Assembly: GCA_033980235.1 (NCBI GenBank)
Contig: CM067064.1
Span: 980,501 to 1,044,500 of the forward strand
From: Diadema setosum
Lineage: Eukaryota; Echinodermata; Echinoidea; Diadematoida; Diadematidae
DNA: 64,000 nucleotides
Direction of reading: 5' to 3'
In this document: in pieces, positions 19,633 through 32,444 of the stretch
Numbering within the stretch: the stretch's first letter is position 1
Layout: each line of letters opens with the position of its first letter
The notes under the pieces: model-generated
What the model was told of the DNA's origin: nothing
Database searches by the model: none
The model's input: the letters and a program-made list of their open reading frames with translations, nothing else
Translations under genes and position numbers: made by a program

Positions 19633-20639
19633 CAGTGAAACCCCGTTATAACGAGGTCCATTGGACCAGCGATATCACCTCGTTATAACTGGTACCTCGT
19701 TATAACCGTACACATCAAAAACAAAGAAAAACATAAGCACGACGTCATATACCGGTACCCCTCAATCAAACTTAAGAATGTCCTTTGCGTTGTTATTATA
19801 CAATTATGGATTGTTATTATTGAGACAATGAAGGAAAATTATTTGTGAATTGATACATAAAAAAAGACAGAAAAAAAGTAGGGGTTGAAATGCATTAATT
19901 CTTTATTTTTCTTCCAAAAATCTCTTCGCATGATAGTTGCACATTATGTTCTTAAGAAGTTGGTCTACTCAGCAGGAACATATTCTTGATTCTTTCTAAA
20001 CTTTCTAAATCTTTTCCTCTCGTGTCAAACCATTCTGAAAGAATCTTTTTTTTTTTTTCGTTTGTGAAATACAGTGTACAGTGTAAAATGACAATGAACA
20101 AAATCAGATTGTATAAAATGTGTTTGTTAAGTTTTTCTAAACACCAGCACAAATAGAGTAACATACATGCGTTGTTTATTGTAACTTGCAAAGTATGTGT
20201 TATGCTGTTGGTGCCCTGTGGGAATGCGATGATTTCATGAGTCATTGCAGCTGTAAACTTATACAATGTATGATCATTGCGCCCAAAGAGCTTAAAAAAT
20301 GCTTTCTTTATTTTCTTCCGAAAATCTCTTCGCGTGCAGTGTGTTACTGCGTTCAGCACAGACTCCGTAAAATGGGGGTAGCATGAATTCGTTTTTCAAT
20401 GTTTCGTTTGTCGTATGTTTGAAAGCGGCGGGTCAAGAAATGGAACCTCGTAGTATCTGATCAATTTGCTTATGTTTTTCTTTATCATGATGCACCAAAA
20501 ATGTCCTCGTTATAACCGGAATCTTGCTATAACCGATTCTGCCATAGGTTTACACACAAAGGAAAACGGGACGGACACGATCACCTCGTTAAAAGCGGTT
20601 CCTCGTTATAACCCAACTCGTTATAACAGGGTTTCACTG
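19633..20639 (-). mobile_element. short non-autonomous copy of the Tc1/pogo-like transposon
   Basis: Starts CAGTGAAACCCCGTTATAAC and ends GTTATAACAGGGTTTCACTG, flanked by TA (19631-19632 and 20640-20641). Its reverse complement matches both inner parts of the 4957-14408 copy, without that copy's extra 2.5 kb. 1007 bp, no transposase. Confidence 0.85.
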
Positions 20640-20641
20640 TA

Positions 20642-20780
20642 TATACCTTGCCACCCTTAGGGTACCCCAAAGCCCCCAAGTTTGTTAATATGTTCTTCTT
20701 GGGTAATAGTAGGCAAGACTGTGTAGAAGATGAACTTGCGATACTCAGGTAAGTACTAGACCTTGGGTCTTGTTTTGTTT
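20642..20780. repeat. end fragment of the 53-58 kb repeat family
   Basis: Contains GATACTCAGGTAAGTACTAG and GACCTTGGGTCTTG, which resemble 24545-24612 and, inverted, 52925-52985 and 55281-55340. Confidence 0.45.
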
Positions 20781-20806
20781 TGCAGTGTTTTGTAGTTTGC
20801 ATAGTA

Positions 20807-23708
20807 CAGTAGACCTCGCCTAAGTCGACATCGCATAAGTCGACAACTCGCTTAAGTCGACACAATAAAAAAGTCCCGATTTTTGCCTTTGTTATTCCTT
20901 GAAAATTTCCTCGTCTTAGTCGACATTTATAAGTCGACAACTCGCGTAAGTCGACCTGATTTTTCAGTGCCAACTGAGCTGAAATACGTGTTAATTCCCT
21001 CGTCTAAGTCGACATAATTTTTTGCTCAAAATCTTATCGCCATTCTGTGAAAAAGAATTATTTTCCCGCTCCGATTCGCTGCGTTTCTACTCGGTAATTC
21101 GCTAGTGTACGGCGCGTTAGCGTTCGCGCCATGCGTCCTCTTGTCTTGTATGCCAGAATATAGAAAGGACATACACTCATTTACACTGGGGCATTACATG
21201 TAGTACCCAAGACAGTTCACTCTACCCCTTTTCTCCCTCTCATTTTTCTCAAAACGCACAAATTTTGTACACTTATACAGAGTATGTCTCAGTAGGTATT
21301 CATTATCCGAACATGAAATAGGTGTTTTTGTAAATCCGAATATTCTAACGTTGACTATTCCGAAGCGGTATTAAAACCAGGGCCCTTTTTAAAAAGATTT
21401 ATTACAATGCAACTAATAATGCAACTCAAAAAATCAAATGCAGGTGTATCAAATCACACGCAACTTTTGCATTTAAACGCAAGTGCGTTGCTGAAAAGAC
21501 TTGCGTTTGACAATCATATGAAACTAGAAAATAATTGTTCGAACCTGAAACTCAATTGCGTTTAAACGCAACTCTAAAAATCAAATGCAAGTCCATCAAA
21601 TCACACGCAACGATGTATTTAAACGCAAGAGCGTTGCAGAGAAGACTTGCGGTTTTTGTACGAAACTAGAAACTGCGTTTAAATAAATCTCTATACATCT
21701 ACGGAAGTGCGTAATTGTTGAAAAGACTTGCATTACTTTTTTCATTTCGTAAGCAAAATTAAAAATTAAACGCAACTCTGAAAATCAAATGCAAGTCCAT
21801 CAAATCACATGGCACGCTGAAAAGACTTGCGTTTGATAATCACACGAAACTAGAAAATTGTAGGAAACTTAAACTCAATTGCGATTAAACGCAATTCTAA
21901 AAATCAAATGCAAGTCCATCAAATCACACGGAACGCTGAAAAGACTTGCATTTGACAATCATACGAAACTAGAAAATTGTAGGGAACTTTTTTTGACTCA
22001 ATTGCGTTTAAACGCAACTCTACAAATCAAATGCAAGTCCATCATATCACACGTAACGCTGTATTTAAACGCAAGTGCGTTGCAGAGAAGACTTGCGGTT
22101 TTTGTACGAAACTATAAGAAACTGTGTTTAAACGCATCTCTAAACATCTACGGAAGTGTGTTATTGTTTGAAAGACTTGCATTATATTTTATTTCGTAAA
22201 CAAAATTACAAATTAAATGCAACTCTAAAAATCAAATGGAAATCCATCAAATCACACGGGACGCTGAAAGACTTGCGTTTGATAATCACACGATACTAGA
22301 AAATTGTAGGGAACTTTTTTAACTCAATTGTGTTTAAACGCAACTCTAAAAATCAAATGCAAGTCCATCAAATCATGTAACGCTGTATTCAAACGTAAGA
22401 GCGTTGCAAAGAAGACTTGCGGTTTTTGTACGAAACTATAAGAAATTGCGTTTAAACGCATCTAAACATCTACGGAAGTGTCTAATTGTTTAAAAGACTT
22501 ATCGTAAGCAAAATTAAAAATCAAACGCAATTCTGAAAATCAAATACAAGTCCATCAAATCACACGGAACGCTGAAAAGACTTGCGTTTGATGATAACAC
22601 AAAACTAGAAAATTGTATGAAATTTAAACTCAATTGCGTTTAAACGCCACTCTAAAAATCAAATGCAAGTCCGTCAAATCACAAGCAACGCTGTTTTTAA
22701 AACGCAAGAGCGTTGCAGAAAAGACTTGCGGTTATTATCCGAAACTAGAAACAGCGTTTAAATGCATAAAAATGTACGGAAGTGCATTATTGTTGAAATG
22801 GCTCGCATTTTTTTTTATTTCGTAACTAACTTTCGCCGTGACCGAACTTAGTCTGCACTTGCAGGGGAAAGACATCGCAACATTTACACGTTTCAAACTA
22901 CCGAAACGCATGCTGCTTCACAAAATGTCAATGAAAAAAATGATAACGAATTATTGTTAAAGTTCGCTATGCCGAAGTTTTAAATCTCAGTCCAAAGTTA
23001 AATCAGTCCGACAATGGTAAGAGGTTTGTTTTTACGAAGGTTATAGTAGTCCGAAAGATGTCGTTTTCGGATGAACAAACTTTTCTTCTTCTTTTTATTT
23101 CAGACAGGCCCACGCGTACAGAGCAGTAATGTTGCGAATCGGAGTGCGAGAACAATTCATTTTCAGAGTATGGCAATACATATTTAAGCAGAACAAATAT
23201 GGCGACTTAGGGAAGGAAAATCACACATATTTCAACTCAGTTGGCACTGAAAAATAATCTCGACAGAATCATGCGAAATCACACGCATATCTTCCCAGCA
23301 ACGCACTTGAATTTAAATCGCAAAGTTTAATGCAATTTTGGGGAATTTGCCATTTGATATTTCAAATCAAGTTTAAAACGTTAAGTGTCTAGAAACGGGC
23401 CTAGGTTTCCGATCCCGCTCTCTCAAAATCTCTCGATTAGGGAATTGTGCGTTGTCGTTACTAACCCGCACAAGATTTATGCATGAACTAAAATATTATT
23501 GTTGCTCATGTCAGTAGGCATGTTTTGGCGGCAAAAGGAGTAAGATATGGGTAGCGATCCGCATCGTGATCCAAATCTTACTCTGTACAGGGGAAATTAA
23601 TTTTCATTTATAAGTCGACAAAATGTCGACTTACGCGTAAGTCGACATTCGCGTAAGTCGACGTGTTTTGCTCAGTCCCGATTATGTCGACTTATGCGAG
23701 GTTGACTG
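20807..23708. mobile_element. TCGAC-rich Tc1/pogo-like DNA transposon, copy 1
   Basis: Ends CAGTAGACCTCGCC and GCGAGGTTGACTG are inverted repeats with TA on each side (20805-20806 and 23709-23710). Both ends repeat the motif AAGTCGACA many times. The middle is a long degenerate minisatellite (21400-22830). An inverted relative lies at 29840-31766. I see no transposase, so the element is probably non-autonomous. Confidence 0.85.
21400..22830. repeat. degenerate minisatellite with TTTAAACGC motif
   Basis: Two alternating phrases recur four to five times with a period of about 430 bp: AAATCAAATGCAAGTCCATC with GCTGAAAAGACTTGCGTTTG, and GTTGCAGAGAAGACTTGCGG with TTTAAACGCATCT. Related units occur, inverted, at about 30180-31150. 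Confidence 0.8.
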
Positions 23709-23747
23709 TATATCACTAGTTGAGCTTATAAGATGTTCAATATGATT

Positions 23748-23752
<5 letters not shown>

Positions 23753-23801
<49 letters not shown>
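23753..23801. repeat. (AT)n microsatellite
   Basis: About 24 uninterrupted AT units, 45 bases after the end of the TCGAC transposon. Confidence 0.97.
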
Positions 23802-23803
<2 letters not shown>

Positions 23804-24544
23804 ATACTTTAGAGTCAGTGTACATCAAATGCATTTCATCTTATCTGTGCACTTACGGGTTTTGTCAATCGGTCTGAGACATGCCAAGTTATTTATCTAG
23901 TACTCCATACTGTTGTAGGAAGTAAGGTTAGGCAGCACACCTTGAATGTTTTTGTATTTTTGATTCTAAATGAATGTAATGTACTGCATTTCAATGTATT
24001 TGATATCATTTAGCTGTTGTGGCAAATTTACGAGCTCTTCATCAATGTATCTCCACCATAGTAGGACAAACTATTTAAAGTAAATGTTTTAAAGTAAATT
24101 AACAAAACAATCATGTACATAAGGTGATAAGTGATGAATACATGTACATGTGTTCACCATTGTTGCTGTTTATTATAGATTTAGTGTGCATCCTTTGTTT
24201 GTACCCTCTATGTTCACTTGCTTGTTCTGTTCTTTTAGCCTTTAATAAAGCAGCCAATTTTATTCATCCTGTGAATACAAGTATGCCATGAACAGATTTG
24301 CAGTAGACACACATAGTGGCAAGAATGTTCCCTTCTGTGTCATATTATTCTATCCCCTGTTTATGTTCATCAGTCATGTGTCATGTATGTTGTGTATTTT
24401 CAAATTTTATCACCAACTACCATGCTATGTTTAGATTTATATATATATATATATTTTTTTTACATAATGTTGATTATTTGAAGTGGCCAACTGTGTATCA
24501 TGTCCAGTGTTTTTGGAATATCATAAAGCAGTGTTCCAGATATT
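23802..24544. other. no recognisable feature
   Basis: AT-rich sequence. One AATAAA at about 24244 and a short TA run near 24436 are all I see. Confidence 0.4.
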
Positions 24545-24612
24545 ATTCATTCCTTGTGAGTGAACTTGCTATACTCAGGTGAGCGCAAGACCCCCAGGTC
24601 TCTTGTTCTCAG
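24545..24612. repeat. end fragment of the 53-58 kb repeat family
   Basis: ACTTGCTATACTCAGGTGAG and CAAGACCCCCAGGTCTCTTG match, inverted, the sequences at 52925 and 55281. Confidence 0.5.
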
Positions 24613-24726
24613 TGTTGCAGAAAAAGGAAACGTGGGGGGGGGGGGTGCGCTTGGGTGCTGCTGCACCTATTTTCTGAAATTTGAGGGAACTCATGCAATT
24701 TTTTTGGTTTGGCTGGGGTAGGGGAG

Positions 24727-24888
24727 GGGGCAGGAGACAATACATGCACATGCCATGCCTCTTATTGGCAAGTCTGATAGGGGCAACTACAAATTATATA
24801 GTGGGCTGGGGCAGGAGACAATACATGCACATGCCATGCCTCTTATTGGCAAGTCTGATAGGGGCAACTACAAATTATATAGTGGGCT
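24727..24888. repeat. perfect 81 bp tandem duplication
   Basis: GGGGCAGGAGACAATACATG through to GTGGGCT is present twice back to back (24727-24807 and 24808-24888) with no difference that I can see. 81 is a multiple of three, so any frame is preserved, but there is no other sign of coding. Confidence 0.9.
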
Positions 24889-24889
24889 T

Positions 24890-27595
24890 TTGAAAATGGA
24901 GGGAGCTGCCACATCCCCTCCACTAAGTGGTCATAGTGCTCATGTATGATTGAAGAGACCTTCAGTCATCTATATTAACACCACAGATAAAGTAAGTTCC
25001 CCCAAAACAAATTGTGCTAATTTCAAAACTAGGAATAGATCAATTTCGATGTACAAATTGTATATGTTATTGTACTTGTGTGTGAAATTGAAAAGAAATC
25101 ATCCAGTTATGCTTCAGTGAGCATGATACAAAATTTTAGAGTTTTGAAGTTCACAGCCCAATTTCATTAATTTGATTTAACAGTTCAGAAACATGTCTTC
25201 GCTTTTGTTTTGCTTTGTTTTGTTTAGTTTTTACCTCTGAAAGGCATGCTTTTTACATTATTCCGGATTCCAGATACCATATAACATGTATGCACACTTA
25301 ATTTCACCGTTGACTGCATTGGGTTTTAGAAAAAAGAAGAAAAAAGAAATCTTTCAAGTGATCTTTTTGATTTAACATGTTGGAAATACATGTTTTGAAT
25401 AAGATTTATTTGCTCTTGGGAGCAATTTCCATTACATCATGGTTGCATAAATGTTTTTAAGCACAGTATATTATTACTGAATTATGTTCTTAGATGTAAT
25501 TTTTTTTTTTTCTCAGGGCTTCATTTTACAACATCACAAACATTGATAACAGTTGGGACCTTTCAGCTCAGAAGGACATATTGTCTGACTTTATGCATTT
25601 CTACTTTTCTCATGCAGTCAGTAATTGAAAGACAATATAATTCAACTTTTAATTTGCACTAAAACAGTGTAACTTTCACTTTAATTGTTATGCTTGCTAG
25701 TCTTACCCTTTTAAGCTTTGTTTAGGTCATCAAATGCAAACCTGCTTACCATACAAAGATAATAGAGTGCAGCTACAGTATATCACACATAACTATATGG
25801 AGCAAATGTGTTATGGAGAATACTAATGCATGGATCGTAGATAGATCATAGGAATTCCCAATGCAAATCATTTTCTTTTGACTGTATGAAATAAACTTGA
25901 GAAGATGGAAAGAGGACTACTAGTATACAATTAATGTACATGTGTATGATATTCTTTTACTAGCTAAATTATGCACTATTGCTAGTAGAAATGAATTGAC
26001 TTTTCATTTGTAACAACTTGCATGTTACATGTTTACTAGTATGTTCAGTTTGATAATGTAGACATTAAAAATGTTTAGAACACAATGTATGAGCATTGAA
26101 TGATTCTTTTTTCTTAGCTCTACAGGCGGTGCCTTAAATGTAGAATATGAATACATGGATCATACAGCATGAGAATTACCATTGCAAGTCTTTGCCTGTG
26201 ACGTACTTTATGAAGTATATGAAATGTAACTTGAGTGGCCTGAAAGAGGACTATACCATGAATGTACATGCTCTTACTGTTTGTGACATTTTCAATGTGC
26301 TAAATTGTGCCTTACTGCTGCTGGAAATGACAATTGATAACAATTTATATTTTACATATGCTCTGTTCAACATGTTCAGTTTGGTAATTAAGACTTTCAA
26401 AAATGTTTTAGAAAATATGAGCAGATGTATCCTTATAGCGAGCAGTTGGATATGATGAAGTAAATCCTCTATATGGGACTTTAAAGGCACTGGTTTACAT
26501 TATTTTGTTTGTGGTTGATTCTAGAACTTGGATATGTCCTAGGTGTGTAATCCATTTCAGATTAGTAACATTTATTCCAACACAGGCCATGGAGGTCGTC
26601 ATAAGATTTACAGATTTTTTAAACACAACTTTATCACACATTCATTTTTACCCCTAGCTGTCATGTGCACTGAGGGCACATGCAGCCATGCAGTTCAGAA
26701 TTTTTAAACTGCATGGGAACATTAATTGTTAACCTGTGGTAAGAGTGTTGGCTTGAGCTAAACTTCTAAGAGAAAGCATGGAAAATAGATGAATGTTAGC
26801 TGAGATATGTATAAAAGAAATCTAGTTTTGGAGAAAAAATGTAACAGTGAGACTCACACATGTACATGTATCACCATTACCTCACAACTCAGCACACATT
26901 TATGATCATGCCACCCTTCGACTCTCTTCACCGAGTGTATACCATTCAGAATTCCAGTATGATTGAGTACATGTATTGTTATTTTCAGCCAGTATCTTTA
27001 ATCTGAAATTCATTGAATTACCATCATCTTAGATGGAGACTGCATGTTGATGATTCATATGTGTTATGATGGTGTCTGAGGTGCACAAATTACAGGTTTA
27101 TTATGATTTTTGGACCTTTACAGATTTAGAATCTTCCAATTCTGTGTTCAATAACTTAGTGTCATTTGTATTTGTACATGCACCACCATCAATGTATATT
27201 GTGAAATTTTTAAGTACATCTCAGAATTTTTGCTCATCCTCTCGTGAATTAAAACATTGTTTACATAATCAGTACGCATGAATTTATGTGTATCAACGTA
27301 CATGTGCATGTGTGCATGTGCACTAATGCGTTTGTGTGTGTAGAAGTGTCTCTGTATTTTCAATACTACAATGTATTTGCAGCTCTTTGAATGGGTCTTT
27401 TAACATTTAAATACCGCCAAACCCACATGTTCAATATTTTATTTCACCCTGTTAAAAAGGGTACAATGCTAACATTTTCAACACTTTTTCCAGCACTTCA
27501 GTAATGGTGTTTTTTCAGCGTTTTAATCCCATCAAAATCACATTTAACAAGCTAATTTACCACTTTCCGAAAAGGGTACAGTCCAGCATATTTTT
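24890..27595. other. AT-rich intergenic sequence with a diverged tandem duplication
   Basis: About 25828-26098 resembles about 26148-26425 (GCATGGATC/ACATGGATC, CCATTGCAA/CCAATGCAA, AAAGAGGACTA, AATGTACATG, TATGTTCAGTTTG/CATGTTCAGTTTG, AAAAATGTTT, TATGAGCA), roughly 315 bp apart. No exon with convincing splice sites was found. Confidence 0.5.
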
Positions 27596-28621
27596 ATGCC
27601 TCCGCCACGAAGTGGTGCCGGAGGCATTATGTTTTCGGGTTGTCCGTCCGTCTGTCCGTCCGTCCGTCCGTAATGAATTTTGTGGACAACGTAACTATCA
27701 AAACCTGTTGAGGTATCCTAATGAAACTTGGCATGTATGTGTATTAAGGAGGTGAAGTTGTGCCTATCAACTTTTGGGTGCACATGCTCAAGATCAAAGG
27801 TCAAAAGGTCAAGGTCAAATACATAAAATTTCACTATTTCCTCCATATCTATGCAATGCCTGCAGATATTTTCTTGAAACTTATTGTATACATGTATTAC
27901 CCAATTAAGATTCTCTGGTGAAAGTTTGGGTCATGAAGTCAAAGGTCAAAAGGTCAAGTAAAATATTAAAACTTTTTTTTTTCTCAGTACCTTGGAAAAT
28001 TGTTCAAGGTGTCTTCATGGAACATTGTATATACATGTACTGACTGGCAGTGATTATCTAGAGAATGTAGGGTTCATGGGGTCAAAGGTCAGGGGTCAAA
28101 GGTCAAGTGCAACACTTCAAATTTGTACTTTTCTCCTCATGATTATGCAATGCCAGCAGGATTATTTTTTTGTACACTTGGTGTATGCATGTGTAACCTA
28201 ATAGAAATTCTCTGGAAAGTTTTTTTTTTTTTTTCTTTTTTTTTTTTGCCTCAAAGGTCAAAAGGTCAAAGATCAAGTGAAAGTGCTGAACTAACTTTTT
28301 CCTCCTTATCTCAGAAGTGGCTCAAGTTATCTTGAAACTTACTACATATTTATGCATGTTCTACCTGAAAGTGAGTATCGTATGAATTTTAGGGTCAAAG
28401 GCCAGATGAAAATGGTAGCAATTTACTATTCAATACAGAAATTGCACTATTTCTACATACCGGTACCTTGAAAATTACTCAATGCATAAATGTATGAATG
28501 GGTCAAAGTCAAATTAAAGTCCTTAAATCCCCAAATACATGCTCTCCTATTCATCCAATTAAACCTAGGTCAAGGAAGGTGAACATTCAATACATTTGTG
28601 ACAAACTTGTCATTTCAATAT

Positions 28622-29048
28622 TGTAACGGGACCACTCTCGCTCACGACCACTCCTTCGAACAGGGTACAGAAACGCACTCTCTAAACATGACAGCTGATC
28701 TCACAATTTCCTTTAGAATTACAAAATGACCGAAGCCTTTATTGAAAGGTGAAATTGACTTACTCAACAATCGGCGTTCACAATTCTGTCTGCCTGGACC
28801 GCACTTGGCTATACTTCTATAAACTACGCCTAGCCACGCCTTCTTCAAATCTCGCCACTGGTTCCGGCCCTCCGCTTCTCCCCCAAACACTCTGCCACGT
28901 TCACTTGCCCCCCTCCCTTTTATACCCAGAGCCCATGCTGTGCTCGTGCCCTACAGGCGTGCGTCATTTGTGGCGCACGCACATTTACATTAACTTCTAC
29001 ACTGTATTTGAATGATTCTCGCATAGTCTTATATCCCATTCCGTGACA
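28622..29048 (-). repeat. 3' LTR of the second gypsy element
   Basis: On the plus strand it begins TGTAACGGGACC and ends CCGTGACA. AATAAA on the minus strand lies at 28738-28743. Confidence 0.9.
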
Positions 29049-29066
29049 CAACCCCCTCTCGAGACT
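29049..29066 (-). promoter_or_regulatory. polypurine tract of the second gypsy element
   Basis: On the minus strand CTCGAGAGGGGGTTG directly abuts the 3' LTR. Confidence 0.6.
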
Positions 29067-29839
29067 AGTCAGTCCCTTGACTAGGGTTTAGATTACTTAA
29101 CTGGATATATAAACAAACATAGAACAAGGGAGCTTCAGTACACACACCTATATGTTTCTTGCACATCCGAATTTGTTGTTATACCCCATGATTATTATTA
29201 CACTTGATTTTAAGTGTCCTACAATCTCATCCTGACTGGATCATCTCCATGGACCGGAACTCCGGGACATCTTCTATTCAACTAATCATCTTTAGGTTTT
29301 TACACATCCAAGATCTGTTGTAGCAAGACTAATCTTGCTGCTACGAGCTTTACTGTACACAAAACAATAAAAAAATACTGGTAGAAAACAGTTGAACTGC
29401 CTGCTTCCTTTAAAGCAAACCACGTCATTACATTAACCCGTTGAGGACGAGTCCCGAGTATACTCGGGCAGGTGTCTAAGGGAAATGCGTGTTGGAGCAA
29501 AATCAAACCGTCCTCAACGGGTTAAAGTCGTTATTCACAAACGTTATCCATTAACGAAAGCACAATTTTTCAATGCACACCGAATGCATTTTACCGACAT
29601 CATCGCATGAACACTTTATGGCAATACCAATTTACTCTACTAAAATAAACCCACACGTTATCTTTTCCTAATCATTTCTGTAAACAGACTACAAAACAAT
29701 ACAATACTTAGTTTGCAAGGGCACACTCCTTACCCTGTTCAAGAATACATGTGTATCTTACATTATCTACGCGACTCGAACCATCTTTCCTGGTTATATA
29801 AGGAAATCTATCCTACTTTCACATACAAAAATATAGATA
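29067..29839 (-). other. 3' untranslated part of the second gypsy element
   Basis: No coding motif seen apart from the 85 bp TTAA-flanked MITE at 29437-29521. Confidence 0.5.
29437..29521. mobile_element. 85 bp TTAA-flanked MITE (piggyBac-like)
   Basis: CCCGTTGAGGACG and CGTCCTCAACGGG are perfect 13 bp inverted ends, flanked by TTAA (29433-29436 and 29522-29525). Near the left end is the perfect palindrome CCCGAGTATACTCGGG. Confidence 0.8.
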
Positions 29840-31766
29840 CAGTCAACCTCGCGTAAGGCGACATAATCGAGACTGAGAAGAACACGTCGACTTACGCGAA
29901 AGTCGACTTACGCGTAAGTCGACATTTTGTCGACTTATAAATGAAAACTAATTTCCCCTATACAGAGTAAGATTACGATGAGGATCGCTACCCAAATCTT
30001 ACTCCTTTTGCCGCCAAAACATACCTACTGACATTAGCAACAATTATGTTTTAGTTCATGCATAAATCTCGCGCGGATTAGTAATGACAACGCACAATTC
30101 CCAAATCTCTAGAGAGATTTTGAGAGAGCGGGATCGTAAACCCGGGCCTGGGCCCGTTTCTAGACACTGTACGTTTTAAATTTGATTTGAAAAATCAAAC
30201 GCATATTCCCCAAATTGCATGCAGCTTTGCGATTTGAATTCAAGTGCGTTGCTGCGAAGATATGCGTGTAAATTCGTATGATTCTGTTGAGATAATTTTT
30301 CAGTGTCGACTGAGTTGAAATAGGATGTGTGATTTTCCTTCCCTAAGTCGCCATATTTGTTTTGCTTAAATTTCTATTGCCATACTCTGAAAACGAATTG
30401 TTCTCGCGCTCCGATTCGCAACATTACCGCTCTGTACGGTGCGGGCCAGTCTGAAATAAAAAGAAGAAAAAAGTTTGTTAATCCGAAAACGTAGATGTTT
30501 AGAGATGCGTTTAAACGCAGTTTCTTATAGTTTCGTACAAAAACTGCAAGCCTTCTCTGCAACGCTCTTGCATTTAAATACAGTGTTGCATGTGATTCGA
30601 TGGACTTGCATTTGATTTTTGGAATTGCGTTTAAACGCAATTAAGTTTTTTTAAAAAGTTCCCTACAATTTTCTGGTTACGTATGATTATCAAACGCAAG
30701 TCTTTTCAGCGTTTCGTGTGATATGATGGACTTGCAATTGCATTTGATTTTCAGAGTTGCGTTTAATCTTTAATTTTGCGTACGAGATAAAAAATAATGC
30801 AAGACTTTTCAACAATAACGCATCTCCGTAGATGTTAAGAGATGCTTTTAAACGCAGTTTCTAGTTTCATACGAAAACCGCAAGTCTTCTTTGCAACGCT
30901 CTTGCATAAGTTGCATTTGAATACAGCGTTGTGCGTGATTTGATGGACTTCATTTGATTTTTAGAGTTGCGTTTAAAAGCAATTGAGTATCAGGTTCGTA
31001 CAACTTTTTGCTAGCCTCATAATTATGATTATAAAACGCAAGCCTATTCAGCAACGCACTTGCGTATACAATGCGTATGTACAAAGTTGCTTGTGATTTG
31101 ATACACCTGCATTTGATTTTAAGTTGCATTTAATTACATGTAGTTGCAGTTGCATGCAACTTAATCAATTTTCTAAAAACGGGCCCAGGTTTCTAATACC
31201 GCTTCGGAATAATTAACGTTAGAATATTCGAATAAACGGAAACACCTATTTCATGTTCTGATAATCATTCTCTACTAGGACCTATATATATAGGTGTACA
31301 AAATTTGTGCGTTTTGAGAATAACGAGAAGGAGAAAAAGGGGAAACTGAACTGCTTTGGGTACTACATGTGACTCTCCTATGTGAATGAGTCTCTCTATT
31401 CTGACGTACATGTACAAGACAATGGATGCATGGCGCGAACGGTACCGCGCCGTACACTATAGCGAGTTACCGAGTAGAAGTGCTGCGAATCGGAGCGGGA
31501 AAACATTAATTCTTTTTCAGAGAAAGGCGATAATATTTTGAGCAAAAAAAAAAAATGTTGTCGACTTAGACGAGGCAATTAACACGTATTTCAGCTCAGT
31601 TGGCACTCAAAAATCAGGTCGACTTACGCGAGTTGTCGACTTATAAATGTCGACTAAGACAAAGAAATTTTCAAGGAATAACAAAGGCAAAAATCGGGAC
31701 TTTTTTATCGTGTCGACTTAAACGTGTTGTCGACTTATGCGATGTCGACTTATGCGAGGTTTACTG
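29840..31766 (-). mobile_element. TCGAC-rich Tc1/pogo-like DNA transposon, copy 2
   Basis: Starts CAGTCAACCTCGCG and ends GCGAGGTTTACTG, with TA on both sides (29838-29839 and 31767-31768). The interior matches 20807-23708 in reverse, including the TTTAAACGC minisatellite, but with fewer units. It inserted into the 3' part of the second gypsy element. Confidence 0.85.
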
Positions 31767-31768
31767 TA

Positions 31769-32444
31769 TGCGGCTTTGTACAAAAGGTAGTTTGGCAATA
31801 ATGAAAGTCAAGGCAAGAATTCTTTGGTCAAATGGCATGGCACACACTGTGATACTTTAGTACGTCATATTCACACACTTATTCTTTGGCACACACTTTG
31901 GTAATGACTTGCTTTAAAATTAACATGAATCATCTTAGTCTTATATCCATGTAGGTGTAGTCCGACAATAGAAAGGACTAGCAGTAACCCCAGCCCGCTG
32001 TATCAATTACATAGCACTGACATTTTAGTAGAAATGGCAATAATTTATTCTATTTTTTTTTCACTCTTCGGAACGGACTAAACTCTGGCTGCAAAATCAA
32101 CATGGTATATGCGTCAGGTTGTCTCGGATGAAACAAGTTTGTCTTGATTGTAAATTTTTCGGCGCACTGTCTCTGTTATTTTTCGTACGCTTCCAGCGAC
32201 GGCCTTTTCTACTTTCTGTGTTGTCATAGGCGTTGGACCCCCATCGATTTCAACTTAGTGGCTACAGCTGGTGCGGTGAGTGAAGGCCCGTGAAGCCCGA
32301 CGAGATGGTAAAAATGGCGCGCCTCCGGTCGATGATCAGTTTTTCACCCCCTGTCCAGTAGGTCGTGGAGCTGTTTTCTTGAACCTTAGCTGGATTGCCG
32401 ATGAGGGCTGCCTCCAAGCTAAGAGATCCGATGCACCTCCCCAG
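31769..32444 (-). other. gypsy element sequence downstream of the zinc-finger frame
   Basis: No motif recognised. It is internal to the 28622-40072 element. Confidence 0.4.

Noticed and set aside
21400..22830. CRISPR-like look of repeated units
   Set aside because: Units are long, diverged and have no regular unique spacers. The context is a eukaryotic DNA transposon.
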